Below, in pieces: positions 24,611 to 31,014 of a DNA stretch of 32,570 bases. Numbering within the stretch: position 1 is the first letter of the stretch; every line of letters begins with the position of its first letter. The translations under genes and the position numbers were made by a program. A model generated the notes under the pieces. The model was not told the origin of the DNA. It saw only the letters and a list, made by a program, of their open reading frames with translations, and did no database searches. Source of the DNA: Deltaproteobacteria bacterium. GTDB taxonomy: Bacteria; Desulfobacterota; Deferrimicrobia; Deferrimicrobiales; Deferrimicrobiaceae. The stretch covers positions 2,109,652 through 2,142,221 of the forward strand of contig CP070783.1 of assembly GCA_020346465.1 (NCBI GenBank), written 5' to 3'.

Positions 24611-26812
24611 CTACCCCCCTCCCTTTGGTCGGACGGGGAATTCGATCTCGAATACCGCGCCCCTCGGGACGTTCTCCCGAACTTTCACCGTACCCTGGTG
24701 GTCGCTTGCGACCGCGCTGACGATCGCCAGCCCGAGGCCCGTCCCCCCCTCCTTGCGGGAGAAATACGGCTCGAACAGGCGGTCCCGGTCCTCGGGAGGA
24801 ATCCCCGGCCCGTCGTCGCCCACGGAAATCCGCACGCTTCCCAGGGTCGGTTCGTGGGCCACCCGAACCACGACCCGCCCTTTCTCCGCCAGCGCCGCCG
24901 CCGCGTTCTCCAGCAGGTTGGTCATCGCCCGTCGGATCTGGAACGGGTCGAACCAGACCGGCGGAGTCTGCTCCTCCTCGAACTCCCACGCGATTCCGGG
25001 GTGAGCCGACCGGAACGTCTCCACGACCGTTCGCAGTTCCTCCGGGAGGTTCCCCTCCTTGAAGGCGGGAGCGGGCATGCGGGCGAAGCGGGTGAACTCC
25101 TCGACGAGGTTCTTGAGCGATCCCACCTCGGAGAGGATCGTCTGGGTGCTCTCGGCGAAGGCGGGATCGTCCGCGTGCGACGGCGCGAACCTCCTCTCCA
25201 GCCGCTCCGTGGAGAGCTGGATCGGCGTCAGGGGGTTTCGGATCTCGTGGGCGATCCGCCGCGCAATTTCCCTCCACGCCATGATCCGCTGCAGACGCAT
25301 CGCCTGCGAAAGGTCGTCGAAGGCCACCACCAGCCCCATGTACTCCCCGTCGTCCCCCTGGAGCGACGTCACGCTGACACGCAGGGAGATCCTCTTTCCC
25401 CCGACGGTGAGATCCACCTGCCTCTCCACCTGTCCGCCGGGGGTCTCCGCCAACTCGCGCGAAAGGGTCCGCACCGTCTCGTAGTGCTCTTCCCGGACCA
25501 CCTCCTTGTACGGCTTGCCCATGACCTTGTCCATTTTGATCGCGAGCAGCCGTTCCGCCACCCGGTTGATCATCGCGATGCGGCCCGTACGATCGATGAC
25601 GATGACTCCGGTGGAGATGTTCGTCAGGATCGTCTCGATGAACCGGCTCCTTCTTCGAAGCTCCTCGAACGTTGCCGAGAGGGATACGTTGGCGTCCTCG
25701 AGGCTCTGCTTCATCTCCTTGAGGTCCGCCGTCATCCGGTTGAAGGAGCCGACCAGGTTCCCGAATTCGTCGCTGGACTGGTAATCGAGCCGGACGTCCA
25801 GATCCCCGGAAGCCACCTTCTCGGTCCCTTCCGCCAGCATCTGGACGGGTACGGTTATCTGCCGCGCGAGGTAGATTCCCATCCAGGAGGCGGCGAATAC
25901 CACAAGGAGGGTGATGAGGATGAGCGTGGCCACGTAGCTGGCACGGATCGGGTCGTCGAGAAGCCGCACCTGGTGGTACTCGTCGTACGCTTTCGTGATC
26001 TCCCGGATCCGCGATACCTCATGGGGCGGGATCGTCTTCAACGCAACGACGGCCCTCCCGTCGGGCAGAAGACGGACGGCGGACACATACGACTCGCTGA
26101 CGAACGTCAATGCGCCTCTGCGCCGGAGGTTGCCCTCCAACCCTTTCAGGCGGGATCCGATCTGCGAGGTGATCTCCCCGGGAACGTCCCCGCCCCGCCC
26201 CAGGACACCGCCTTTTCCCACGACCAGGAGAGCAACGTCCGGGGATTTCCCCCTCCGGACGGCCTCCAGGGCGGCGTCGAGGGAGACCGCCTCCCCCTTC
26301 CGGAGGATTGCGGACGCCGCCTCCTCCGCCAGGCCGGCCAGGCTCCCGGCCTCCTTCTCGAGGTTCCCGCGGGCGATGTCGAGCGCGCTGGTCAGGGCGA
26401 GCCCGACCCTGCTGCCGATCCACGACTTGATGCTCGTCGTGGTGATGTTGGTGGCCGCGATGAAGAGGAGGATCGTGGGAATGAGGGAAAAGGAGATGAA
26501 GATGAGCACCAGGCGGGACCGGATCTTCGCCCCCAGGATGTTCCGCTTCCGGTCCATGATCAGCTTGAACACGTTCCGGGTGACGAGGAAGATCAGCAGG
26601 ACGATCAGGATGACGTTGATGTTGATGAGCGCGAAGATGATGATGTTGCTCGTGAACGTCACCGTCCCGCCGATCGCCGCCAGGTTCGCCTCCAGGATGG
26701 TGAGCCCGACCACCAGGGCGGCCACGAACCCGATGGCGATCCTCTCCCGCCTTCTCTTTGCGACCCTGTTCTCCGGGGAAAGGTCCGGCTTCCTGCGCAG
26801 ATTCTCTTTCAT
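24611..26812 (-). CDS. ntrY: NtrY-like membrane sensor histidine kinase
   Basis: This is a 733-residue kinase. Three N-terminal hydrophobic segments (about 25-47, 54-80 and 99-122) precede a periplasmic region of about 170 residues. A further membrane helix (ATLILITLLVVFAASWMGIYL) leads to a HAMP domain, a PAS domain (about 390-500), HisKA with His522 (AHEIRNPLTPIQ), and an HATPase with NLLENAAAAL, DDGPGIPPED and GGTGLGLAIV. This is the standard NtrY layout. The ATG at 26812 forms an ATGA overlap with the DUF4390 stop and best fits homologue N-termini; ATG 26839 is an alternative with a nearer GGAG. It is predicted to phosphorylate the NtrX-like protein encoded next to it. The signal it senses is unknown. 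Confidence 0.92.
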   Translation of the reverse strand: MKENLRRKPDLSPENRVAKRRRERIAIGFVAALVVGLTILEANLAAIGGTVTFTSNIIIFALININVILIVLLIFLVTRNVFKLIMDRKRNILGAKIRSRLVLIFISFSLIPTILLFIAATNITTTSIKSWIGSRVGLALTSALDIARGNLEKEAGSLAGLAEEAASAILRKGEAVSLDAALEAVRRGKSPDVALLVVGKGGVLGRGGDVPGEITSQIGSRLKGLEGNLRRRGALTFVSESYVSAVRLLPDGRAVVALKTIPPHEVSRIREITKAYDEYHQVRLLDDPIRASYVATLILITLLVVFAASWMGIYLARQITVPVQMLAEGTEKVASGDLDVRLDYQSSDEFGNLVGSFNRMTADLKEMKQSLEDANVSLSATFEELRRRSRFIETILTNISTGVIVIDRTGRIAMINRVAERLLAIKMDKVMGKPYKEVVREEHYETVRTLSRELAETPGGQVERQVDLTVGGKRISLRVSVTSLQGDDGEYMGLVVAFDDLSQAMRLQRIMAWREIARRIAHEIRNPLTPIQLSTERLERRFAPSHADDPAFAESTQTILSEVGSLKNLVEEFTRFARMPAPAFKEGNLPEELRTVVETFRSAHPGIAWEFEEEQTPPVWFDPFQIRRAMTNLLENAAAALAEKGRVVVRVAHEPTLGSVRISVGDDGPGIPPEDRDRLFEPYFSRKEGGTGLGLAIVSAVASDHQGTVKVRENVPRGAVFEIEFPVRPKGGG

Positions 26813-27363
26813 GGGGCGGAAATGTCTCCTCTTGCCCATTCGGTCTCCACATCCCAAAGGGAGGAAAAGAAGAGGATCGAGCGGAGCGGTTCCGACAGGC
26901 CCACCTTGTCAAGACGCGTCCGGACGTACGCACGGTACCTCTTCCCGCGGGTGACCTCGTAGTCCAGCGGCACGATGACCTCGTACCGGGTCATCCCTGC
27001 CAGCGCGGTGAAGATGTCCGGAAAAAGTTCCGCCCCCTTGCCCCGGTTCAGGTGGTACACGCGGGAGAGGGCATCGTACCGGACGGAGCGGGAGAAGGTG
27101 ACCTCGCCGAGCCTGGCGTTGAACCAGTTCCGGTGAACCCTCTCGACGCGCACGACGGTCTTGAAGGAGATTTCGATGCCGCTTTTTAACGCCTCCACCA
27201 TTTCGGGGGAAAACGCCTTCCGGAGGGTGAAAAAGACACGGGCCTCCTTTCCGTTGGCCCGTCCGTGGATGTCCGTGATGCGCGGCTTCGGGGAATCGCC
27301 GGCCGAGAGGACAGGCGTCGCGAGAACCGCTATAAAAATCAACGATATAGCAATGTAGCGCAA
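26809..27363 (-). CDS. DUF4390-family secreted protein
   Basis: This 184-residue protein has a signal peptide (RYIAISLIFIAVLATPVLSA, cleavage after residue 21). The mature part fits DUF4390: 'ARVFFTLRKAFSPEMVEALKSGIEISFKTVVRVERVHRNWF' and 'YEVTRGKRYRAYVRTRLDK'. Members are typically encoded just upstream of an NtrY-like kinase, as here, so it may work with the sensor in the periplasm. The function itself is not known. The start is TTG at 27363, with a GGGGGG stretch 5 bases upstream and a promoter 20 bases further up. The C-terminus lacks a membrane segment. It overlaps ntrY by 4 bases. Confidence 0.88.
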   Translation of the reverse strand: MRYIAISLIFIAVLATPVLSAGDSPKPRITDIHGRANGKEARVFFTLRKAFSPEMVEALKSGIEISFKTVVRVERVHRNWFNARLGEVTFSRSVRYDALSRVYHLNRGKGAELFPDIFTALAGMTRYEVIVPLDYEVTRGKRYRAYVRTRLDKVGLSEPLRSILFFSSLWDVETEWARGDISAP

Positions 27364-27380
27364 CAGATCCCCCCCGGGAC

Positions 27381-27408
27381 ATTATACCCGACTGAGGCAA
27401 ATCTGCAA
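27381..27408 (-). promoter_or_regulatory. Sigma-70-like promoter of the DUF4390-ntrYX-kinase operon
   Basis: On the - strand TTGCAG (27403-27408) and a perfect TATAAT (27381-27386) are 16 bases apart. The start would fall near 27374, giving an approximately 11-base leader before the TTG of DUF4390. The adjacent gap 27364-27472 otherwise holds only the lpxC terminator. Confidence 0.55.
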
Positions 27409-27428
27409 CAGATGGAAAATCGAGCGGT

Positions 27429-27463
27429 AAAAGGGGGGGGAGTGGCCCCGTCAAGGGCCACTC
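27429..27463 (-). terminator. lpxC terminator
   Basis: On the - strand GAGTGGCCC (27455-27463) pairs perfectly with GGGCCACTC (27440-27448) around a 6-base loop, 9 bases after the lpxC stop. It is followed by a C-run and then TTTT. The interrupted T-tract lowers strength, but the stem is clear. Confidence 0.55.
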
Positions 27464-27472
27464 GAAGGGGGA

Positions 27473-28366
27473 TTAGGCGCTTGCCTGTATATCCACGGGG
27501 ACCTTCCCCGTGCTGACAGGCGGGTCGTGAAATGCGGAACGCACGGGCGACGCGAGGTATTCGGCGACGGCGTGGTTCACCGTATGCCCCGGGCGGACGG
27601 CGACGAAAGAGCCGCGCACGGGACGCCCCAGCAGGGCGATGTCGCCGAGGAAGTCAAGCAGCTTGTGCCGGGCGAATTCGTTGGGGAACCGGAGACCCTC
27701 CGTATTGTGCACCTTGGCGCCTTCAACGACGATGGCGTTGTCGAGGGTCCCGCCTTTTGCGAGACCGGCCGCGCGAAGGGCGTCGATCTGCTCCCGCAGG
27801 ACGAAAGTCCGCGCAGGGGCGATTTCCTTGAGGAACCTCTCGGGGTTGAGGGTGAGCTTTGCCCATTGCCGCCCGATCGCGCTCGCCGGAAAGTCGACAG
27901 TCACAAGGATCTCCATCTCCACGCACGGGGAGACAACCACCATGGATCCGTTCCGGCGGATCCTGTCGTTCTCCCAGACCCTCAGGAACCGTCTGCGGAC
28001 GTCTTGCCGGGCAGGGCCCGCAGATGCGATCGCCTGGGAGATCTGGAGAGCGCTTCCGTCGAGGATCGGCAGTTCCGGGCCGTCCACCTCGATCACCGCG
28101 TTGTCGATCTCCATCCCGTACAGCGCGGCGAGGAAATGCTCCACCGTGGAGATTTTCGCGCCACCGGCGGACAGAACCGTCGCATAGGCCGTTTCGGCCA
28201 CGTTTTCGACGGTCGCGGAGATTTCGGTCCCCGTGTCCGTGCAGCGGAAGATCATTCCGGTATCGGGGTCCGCCGGCAGGATCCTCGCGGAGACATTTGC
28301 GCCGGTGTGCAGCCCGATGCCGGAAAAGGAAAGCGGCATCGAAATCGTGTGCTGGTAATCCCTCAT
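27473..28366 (-). CDS. lpxC: UDP-3-O-acyl-N-acetylglucosamine deacetylase
   Basis: LpxC catalyses the committed, zinc-dependent deacetylation step in lipid A synthesis. At 297 residues it matches family length. The zinc ligands are His77 (STVEHFLAAL), His234 and Asp238 (FARHKLLDFLGD), with the catalytic His265 in 'RPGHTVNHA' and Glu76 next to His77. The ATG at 28366 has GGGAGAAGG upstream. The frame stays open to 28429, but the extra stretch runs through the promoter region and does not match the family. It is the last gene before the terminator at 27429. A sigma-54-like promoter is visible just upstream. The gene is separated from DUF2905/ruvB by 163 bases, so it has its own regulation. Confidence 0.97.
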   Translation of the reverse strand: MRDYQHTISMPLSFSGIGLHTGANVSARILPADPDTGMIFRCTDTGTEISATVENVAETAYATVLSAGGAKISTVEHFLAALYGMEIDNAVIEVDGPELPILDGSALQISQAIASAGPARQDVRRRFLRVWENDRIRRNGSMVVVSPCVEMEILVTVDFPASAIGRQWAKLTLNPERFLKEIAPARTFVLREQIDALRAAGLAKGGTLDNAIVVEGAKVHNTEGLRFPNEFARHKLLDFLGDIALLGRPVRGSFVAVRPGHTVNHAVAEYLASPVRSAFHDPPVSTGKVPVDIQASA

Positions 28367-28400
28367 GTCCTTCTCCCGTTGGAATGTCGGGATAAGAGTT

Positions 28401-28416
28401 TGCAATCGACATGCCA
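28401..28416 (-). promoter_or_regulatory. Candidate sigma-54 (-24/-12) promoter of lpxC
   Basis: The - strand reads TGGCATG-TCGA-TTGCA, against the consensus TGGCACG-N4-TTGCA: 11 of 12 defined positions, with GG and GC exactly 10 bases apart. The transcript would start near 28390, leaving about 23 bases to the lpxC ATG, a natural leader that contains the ribosome site. No competing good sigma-70 promoter was seen in the 28370-28530 gap, although weak TTGGCA-N17-TATCCC exists. The match is read by eye. Confidence 0.55.
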
Positions 28417-28424
28417 AACAGGAC

Positions 28425-28475
28425 AACAAATAAGCTATTGTTTTTCAGTGAGTTATTTTGGCACTTGCCTGGCAA
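28425..28475. promoter_or_regulatory. Two dyads upstream of the lpxC promoter (possible activator sites)
   Basis: AACAAATA-agc-TATTGTT (28425-28442, one extra A in the left arm) lies about 8 bases upstream of the -24 element. TTGCC-t-GGCAA (28465-28475) lies about 50 bases upstream. Such dyads could bind a sigma-54 activator, but they might be chance or part of a hairpin. The region is unusually AT-rich for this genome. Confidence 0.3.
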
Positions 28476-28529
28476 CCCCAACAGGTGTCGCATCCATGCA
28501 ACTCCGTCTGTTGCCGGGAGACCACAGGT

Positions 28530-28742
28530 CTACTTCCGGAACAGCCAGAACAGGAGGGTCAGGACGACGCTGATGAGGATGCACGTGGCCAGCGGAAAGT
28601 AGAAGGTGAAGTTCTCCCGCTTGATGATGATGTCCCCCGGCAATTTGCCGATCCACCCGATCTTGTCGGAGAGCACGAGAAGAAGTCCGATGCCGGCCAG
28701 GACCAGACCGGCGACCAGGAGGATTTTGCCGAACGGGGCCAT
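28530..28742 (-). CDS. DUF2905 small membrane protein
   Basis: This 70-residue protein has two transmembrane helices (FGKILLVAGLVLAGIGLLLVL and ATCILISVVLTLLFWLF). Between them is the typical DUF2905 loop 'KIGWIGKLPGDIIIKRENFTFYFPL'. It is a small inner-membrane protein of unknown function, often found next to ruvB in Gram-negative and related genomes. The ATG at 28742 has a strong GGAGGAGG site and the gene follows ruvB by 21 bases, so it is cotranscribed with it. Its role in DNA repair is not shown. Confidence 0.92.
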   Translation of the reverse strand: MAPFGKILLVAGLVLAGIGLLLVLSDKIGWIGKLPGDIIIKRENFTFYFPLATCILISVVLTLLFWLFRK

Positions 28743-28763
28743 GCGTTCCTCCTCCCCGTCCCC

Positions 28764-29819
28764 TCATCCGTCCCCGAACAGGCCTTCCTGCTGGGTAGCA
28801 CGCTTGGGGGGTGCCAGACCGAGATGGCGGTATGCGGCGGGGGTAGCCACCCTTCCCCTCGGCGTTCGTTTCAGAAAGCCCTGCTGGATGAGGAACGGCT
28901 CGTACACATCCTCGATCGTGTCCCGCTCCTCGCTCACCGACGCCGAGATCGTCTCCACGCCTACCGGTCCGCCATGGAACTTCTCGAGGATGACCCGGAG
29001 GATCTTCCGGTCCATCACGTCGAGCCCCTCCCGGTCCACCTCCATCTTGAGGAGCGCGTGGTCGGCGATCTCCTGGTGGATCGTCCCGTCCCCGCTGACC
29101 TGGGCGAAGTCGCGCACGCGCTTGAGGAGCCGGATGGCGACGCGGGGCGTTCCCCGGGAGCGCCGGGCGATCTCCCGCGCCCCGTCGTCATCGACAGGGA
29201 TCGAAAAGGATTTCGAGGATCTCCGGATCACCTCCTCGAGCTCCTCGGGGCGGTAATACTCCAGCCGGGCATGGACGCCGAAGCGGTCCCTCAAGGGCGA
29301 CGTCAGGAGACCGGTGCGGGTCGTGGCCCCCACCATCGTAAACCGCGGGAGGGAGAGCCGGATCGACTTCGCGGACGGGCCCTGCCCCAGGATGATGTCG
29401 AGGGCAAAATCCTCCATGGCGGAGTAGAGCAGCTCCTCCACGACCCGGCTCAGGCGATGGATCTCGTCGATGAACAGGACGTCCCCGGGCTCGAGGGCCG
29501 TCAGGATCGCGGCGATGTCTCCCTTCCGCTCCACGGCGGGGCCGGAAGTGGTCCGGATCCCGACCCCCATCTCGTTGGCGATGATGTGGGCCAGGGTCGT
29601 CTTTCCCAGGCCGGGAGGGCCGGAGAGAAGGACGTGGTCGAGCGGCTCGCCCCGGTTTTTCGCCGCCTCGATGAAGGTCTCCAGGTTGGAGACGATGGAC
29701 GCCTGCCCGATGAAGTCGGCGAGGCGTTTCGGCCGGAGGGAAAGATCGAACGCACCCTCCTCCCCGCCGACCTTCGGGTCCACGATCCGCGTTTCCCTCT
29801 GGTCTTTTTCGTCCGGCAC
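28764..29819 (-). CDS. ruvB: Holliday junction branch-migration ATPase RuvB
   Basis: RuvB is the hexameric AAA+ motor that drives branch migration on Holliday junctions bound by RuvA. At 351 residues it has the usual length. It shows the N-terminal '[14 protein letters not shown]', Walker A GPPGLGKT at 67-74, Walker [12 protein letters not shown] at 114-124, sensor 1 '[20 protein letters not shown]' and the C-terminal winged-helix part ([25 protein letters not shown]). The start is GTG at 29819 with GGAGGTAA 6 bases upstream, and the gap to ruvA is 4 bases. No ruvC lies next to it. Confidence 0.98.
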   Translation of the reverse strand: MPDEKDQRETRIVDPKVGGEEGAFDLSLRPKRLADFIGQASIVSNLETFIEAAKNRGEPLDHVLLSGPPGLGKTTLAHIIANEMGVGIRTTSGPAVERKGDIAAILTALEPGDVLFIDEIHRLSRVVEELLYSAMEDFALDIILGQGPSAKSIRLSLPRFTMVGATTRTGLLTSPLRDRFGVHARLEYYRPEELEEVIRRSSKSFSIPVDDDGAREIARRSRGTPRVAIRLLKRVRDFAQVSGDGTIHQEIADHALLKMEVDREGLDVMDRKILRVILEKFHGGPVGVETISASVSEERDTIEDVYEPFLIQQGFLKRTPRGRVATPAAYRHLGLAPPKRATQQEGLFGDG

Positions 29820-29823
29820 CGGA

Positions 29824-30441
29824 TTACCTCCGCGGCCCCGAGAGGCGCTTCAGCGCCCTCCGGATCAGATCTTCCGCGGGCGCGTCCGCCCCGGCCTCCT
29901 TCCGCAGGGCGGCCACCGTAACCTGTACCTCTCCGCGGGGGAATCCCAGAGCGACCAGCGCCTGGGCGGCTTCGACTTCCGGCTCCGAGGAGGGCGCTGT
30001 CCCCTCTTCCGCAGGAACGAAGGCCAGCTCGACCGCCACTTTCTTCAACCGGTCCGGAAGCTCCAGGGCGATCCGCTGCGCCAGTTTCTTCCCGATGCCG
30101 GGGACCCGCGTAAACGGCGCCGCATCCTCCCTCGCGCATGCGGACAGGACGCCGGAAATCCCCAGGACCGACAGAACGGCCGCGGCGGACTTCGGGCCCA
30201 CCCCGCTCACGCCGATGGTCGCGAGGAAGATCTCCCGCTCCGTCTCGGAGGAAAACCCGAACAGGTCGGAACCCCCTTCCCGCATGTGGAGAAAGGTGCG
30301 CAGGAAGCACGGTTCCCCCTCGGGGGGAAGGTCGGCCCGCGTCACGGAGGAGACGCTCACGCGGAACCCCACCCCCGCGCATTCCACCACGACGAAATCC
30401 TTCCCTCCGCCCGCAAGGCGACCGCGCAGATGGTCGATCAT
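29824..30441 (-). CDS. ruvA: Holliday junction-binding protein RuvA
   Basis: RuvA is the tetrameric DNA-binding partner of RuvB. At 205 residues it has the OB-fold N-terminus (MIDHLRGRL...[13 protein letters not shown]) and paired helix-hairpin-helix motifs ([19 protein letters not shown] and [20 protein letters not shown]). A linker leads to the C-terminal domain III ([22 protein letters not shown]), which contacts RuvB. The ATG at 30441 has a weak ribosome site; a TATGAT -10-like box lies about 10 bases upstream without a good -35. The gene lies 42 bases after the small protein gene at 30484-30690. Confidence 0.97.
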   Translation of the reverse strand: MIDHLRGRLAGGGKDFVVVECAGVGFRVSVSSVTRADLPPEGEPCFLRTFLHMREGGSDLFGFSSETEREIFLATIGVSGVGPKSAAAVLSVLGISGVLSACAREDAAPFTRVPGIGKKLAQRIALELPDRLKKVAVELAFVPAEEGTAPSSEPEVEAAQALVALGFPRGEVQVTVAALRKEAGADAPAEDLIRRALKRLSGPRR

Positions 30442-30483
30442 CGCGGACCATCATACCATTTCTTCCCGCACCGGGGACGTGCC

Positions 30484-30690
30484 CTATTTTCTGGATTTTG
30501 CCGGGAGACCCTCTCTCTGTTTCCGCGGTGGTCGGCCGTCCGTCGCGGCCAGGACTCGTTTCAGTCCCCCGAAAGTGGTAAACCGATGCTTCATGCCGGA
30601 TTCGATATCCTCGACGATTCCCCAGATCTTGTCGGAATCGGACCGGTCTCTCCGGTAGACCCGAATGATGTAATTTTTCAAGACCGTCAT
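30484..30690 (-). CDS. Small protein with a 'NYIIRVYRRDR' N-terminal motif, function unknown
   Basis: This 68-residue basic protein has a conserved-looking beta-rich N-terminus: NYIIRVYRRDRSDSDKIWGIVED (residues 6-28). It is followed by a short helix (FGGLKRVLAA) and a Lys/Arg-rich tail. I have seen this motif in small proteins of similar bacteria, but no function is known to me. The ATG at 30690 has AAAGG immediately adjacent, too close for an ideal site. The frame is open upstream to 30969 but there overlaps a truncated paralogue in another frame, so the short form is the gene. It is 42 bases ahead of ruvA and may be part of that operon. Confidence 0.6.
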   Translation of the reverse strand: MTVLKNYIIRVYRRDRSDSDKIWGIVEDIESGMKHRFTTFGGLKRVLAATDGRPPRKQREGLPAKSRK

Positions 30691-30785
30691 CCTTTCTGTT
30701 TCCGCTGGATCGGCACGATGGACGCCTTCCGTCCGCTTTCCGCGGGAAGCGAGCAGGAAAAGCGACAGAGAGCTCATGGATTGGG

Positions 30786-30863
30786 TCACCCCGTCAATAC
30801 CCCCGCGAGTTTCCCGGGGCTCCCCCGGTCCCGGTACAGGATCCGGATCGTGTATCCCTCCAT
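30786..30863 (-). pseudogene. Truncated paralogue of the 68-residue small protein
   Basis: ATG 30863 to TGA 30786 encodes 25 residues (EGYTIRILYRDRGSPGKLAG and a few more). They align to residues 6-28 of the 68-residue protein 96 bases downstream, sharing Y-x-IR-x3-RDR and K-x2-G. After this match the frame stops, and no frame downstream resumes the helix and tail. A GAGGGG site about 5 bases upstream of the ATG is intact. It therefore looks like a tandem duplicate cut short, or a translated micro-protein, rather than random sequence. Confidence 0.5.
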
Positions 30864-30883
30864 CGACGCCCCTCGAGAAAGGA

Positions 30884-30924
30884 CACGGGGCCGGCCAAGG
30901 AGGAGGAAGGGGACCGGCCCTGTG
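30884..30924. repeat. Long inverted repeat with purine-rich loop
   Basis: CACGGGGCCGG (30884-30894) pairs with CCGGCCCTGTG (30914-30924), 10 of 11 positions, around a 19-base purine-rich loop. On the - strand it lies 90 bases after the BTAD-regulator stop and just ahead of the truncated small gene, so it may be a terminator of the regulator (a short TCCTTTCTC tail follows) or a leader structure. Confidence 0.4.
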
Positions 30925-30972
30925 CCGCGTAGCGCATGGTACGCGCCGCATTCCGCAACATCGTGCCATGGG

Positions 30973-31004
30973 AAAAGTGACAGATAGGGGACGTATTGGA
31001 TACG
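30973..31004. repeat. Possible REP-like remnant
   Basis: AAAAGTGACAGATAGGGGACG followed by CGTAT-tgg-ATACG (30992-31004) resembles the short palindromic units that flank REP-associated (Y1-type) transposases in related genomes. No transposase is present here, and the resemblance is from memory. It directly adjoins the BTAD-regulator stop. Confidence 0.25.
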
Positions 31005-31014
31005 GGGACGAAGC

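Noticed and set aside
28367-28429. N-terminal extension of LpxC
   Set aside because: Overlaps the promoter and is absent in the family; ATG 28366 has a good ribosome site.
28459-28473. Second sigma-54-like match on the + strand (TGGCAC, then GC after 10 bases)
   Set aside because: The -12 part is TGGCA rather than TTGCA and no + strand gene lies downstream; probably part of the TTGCC/GGCAA dyad.
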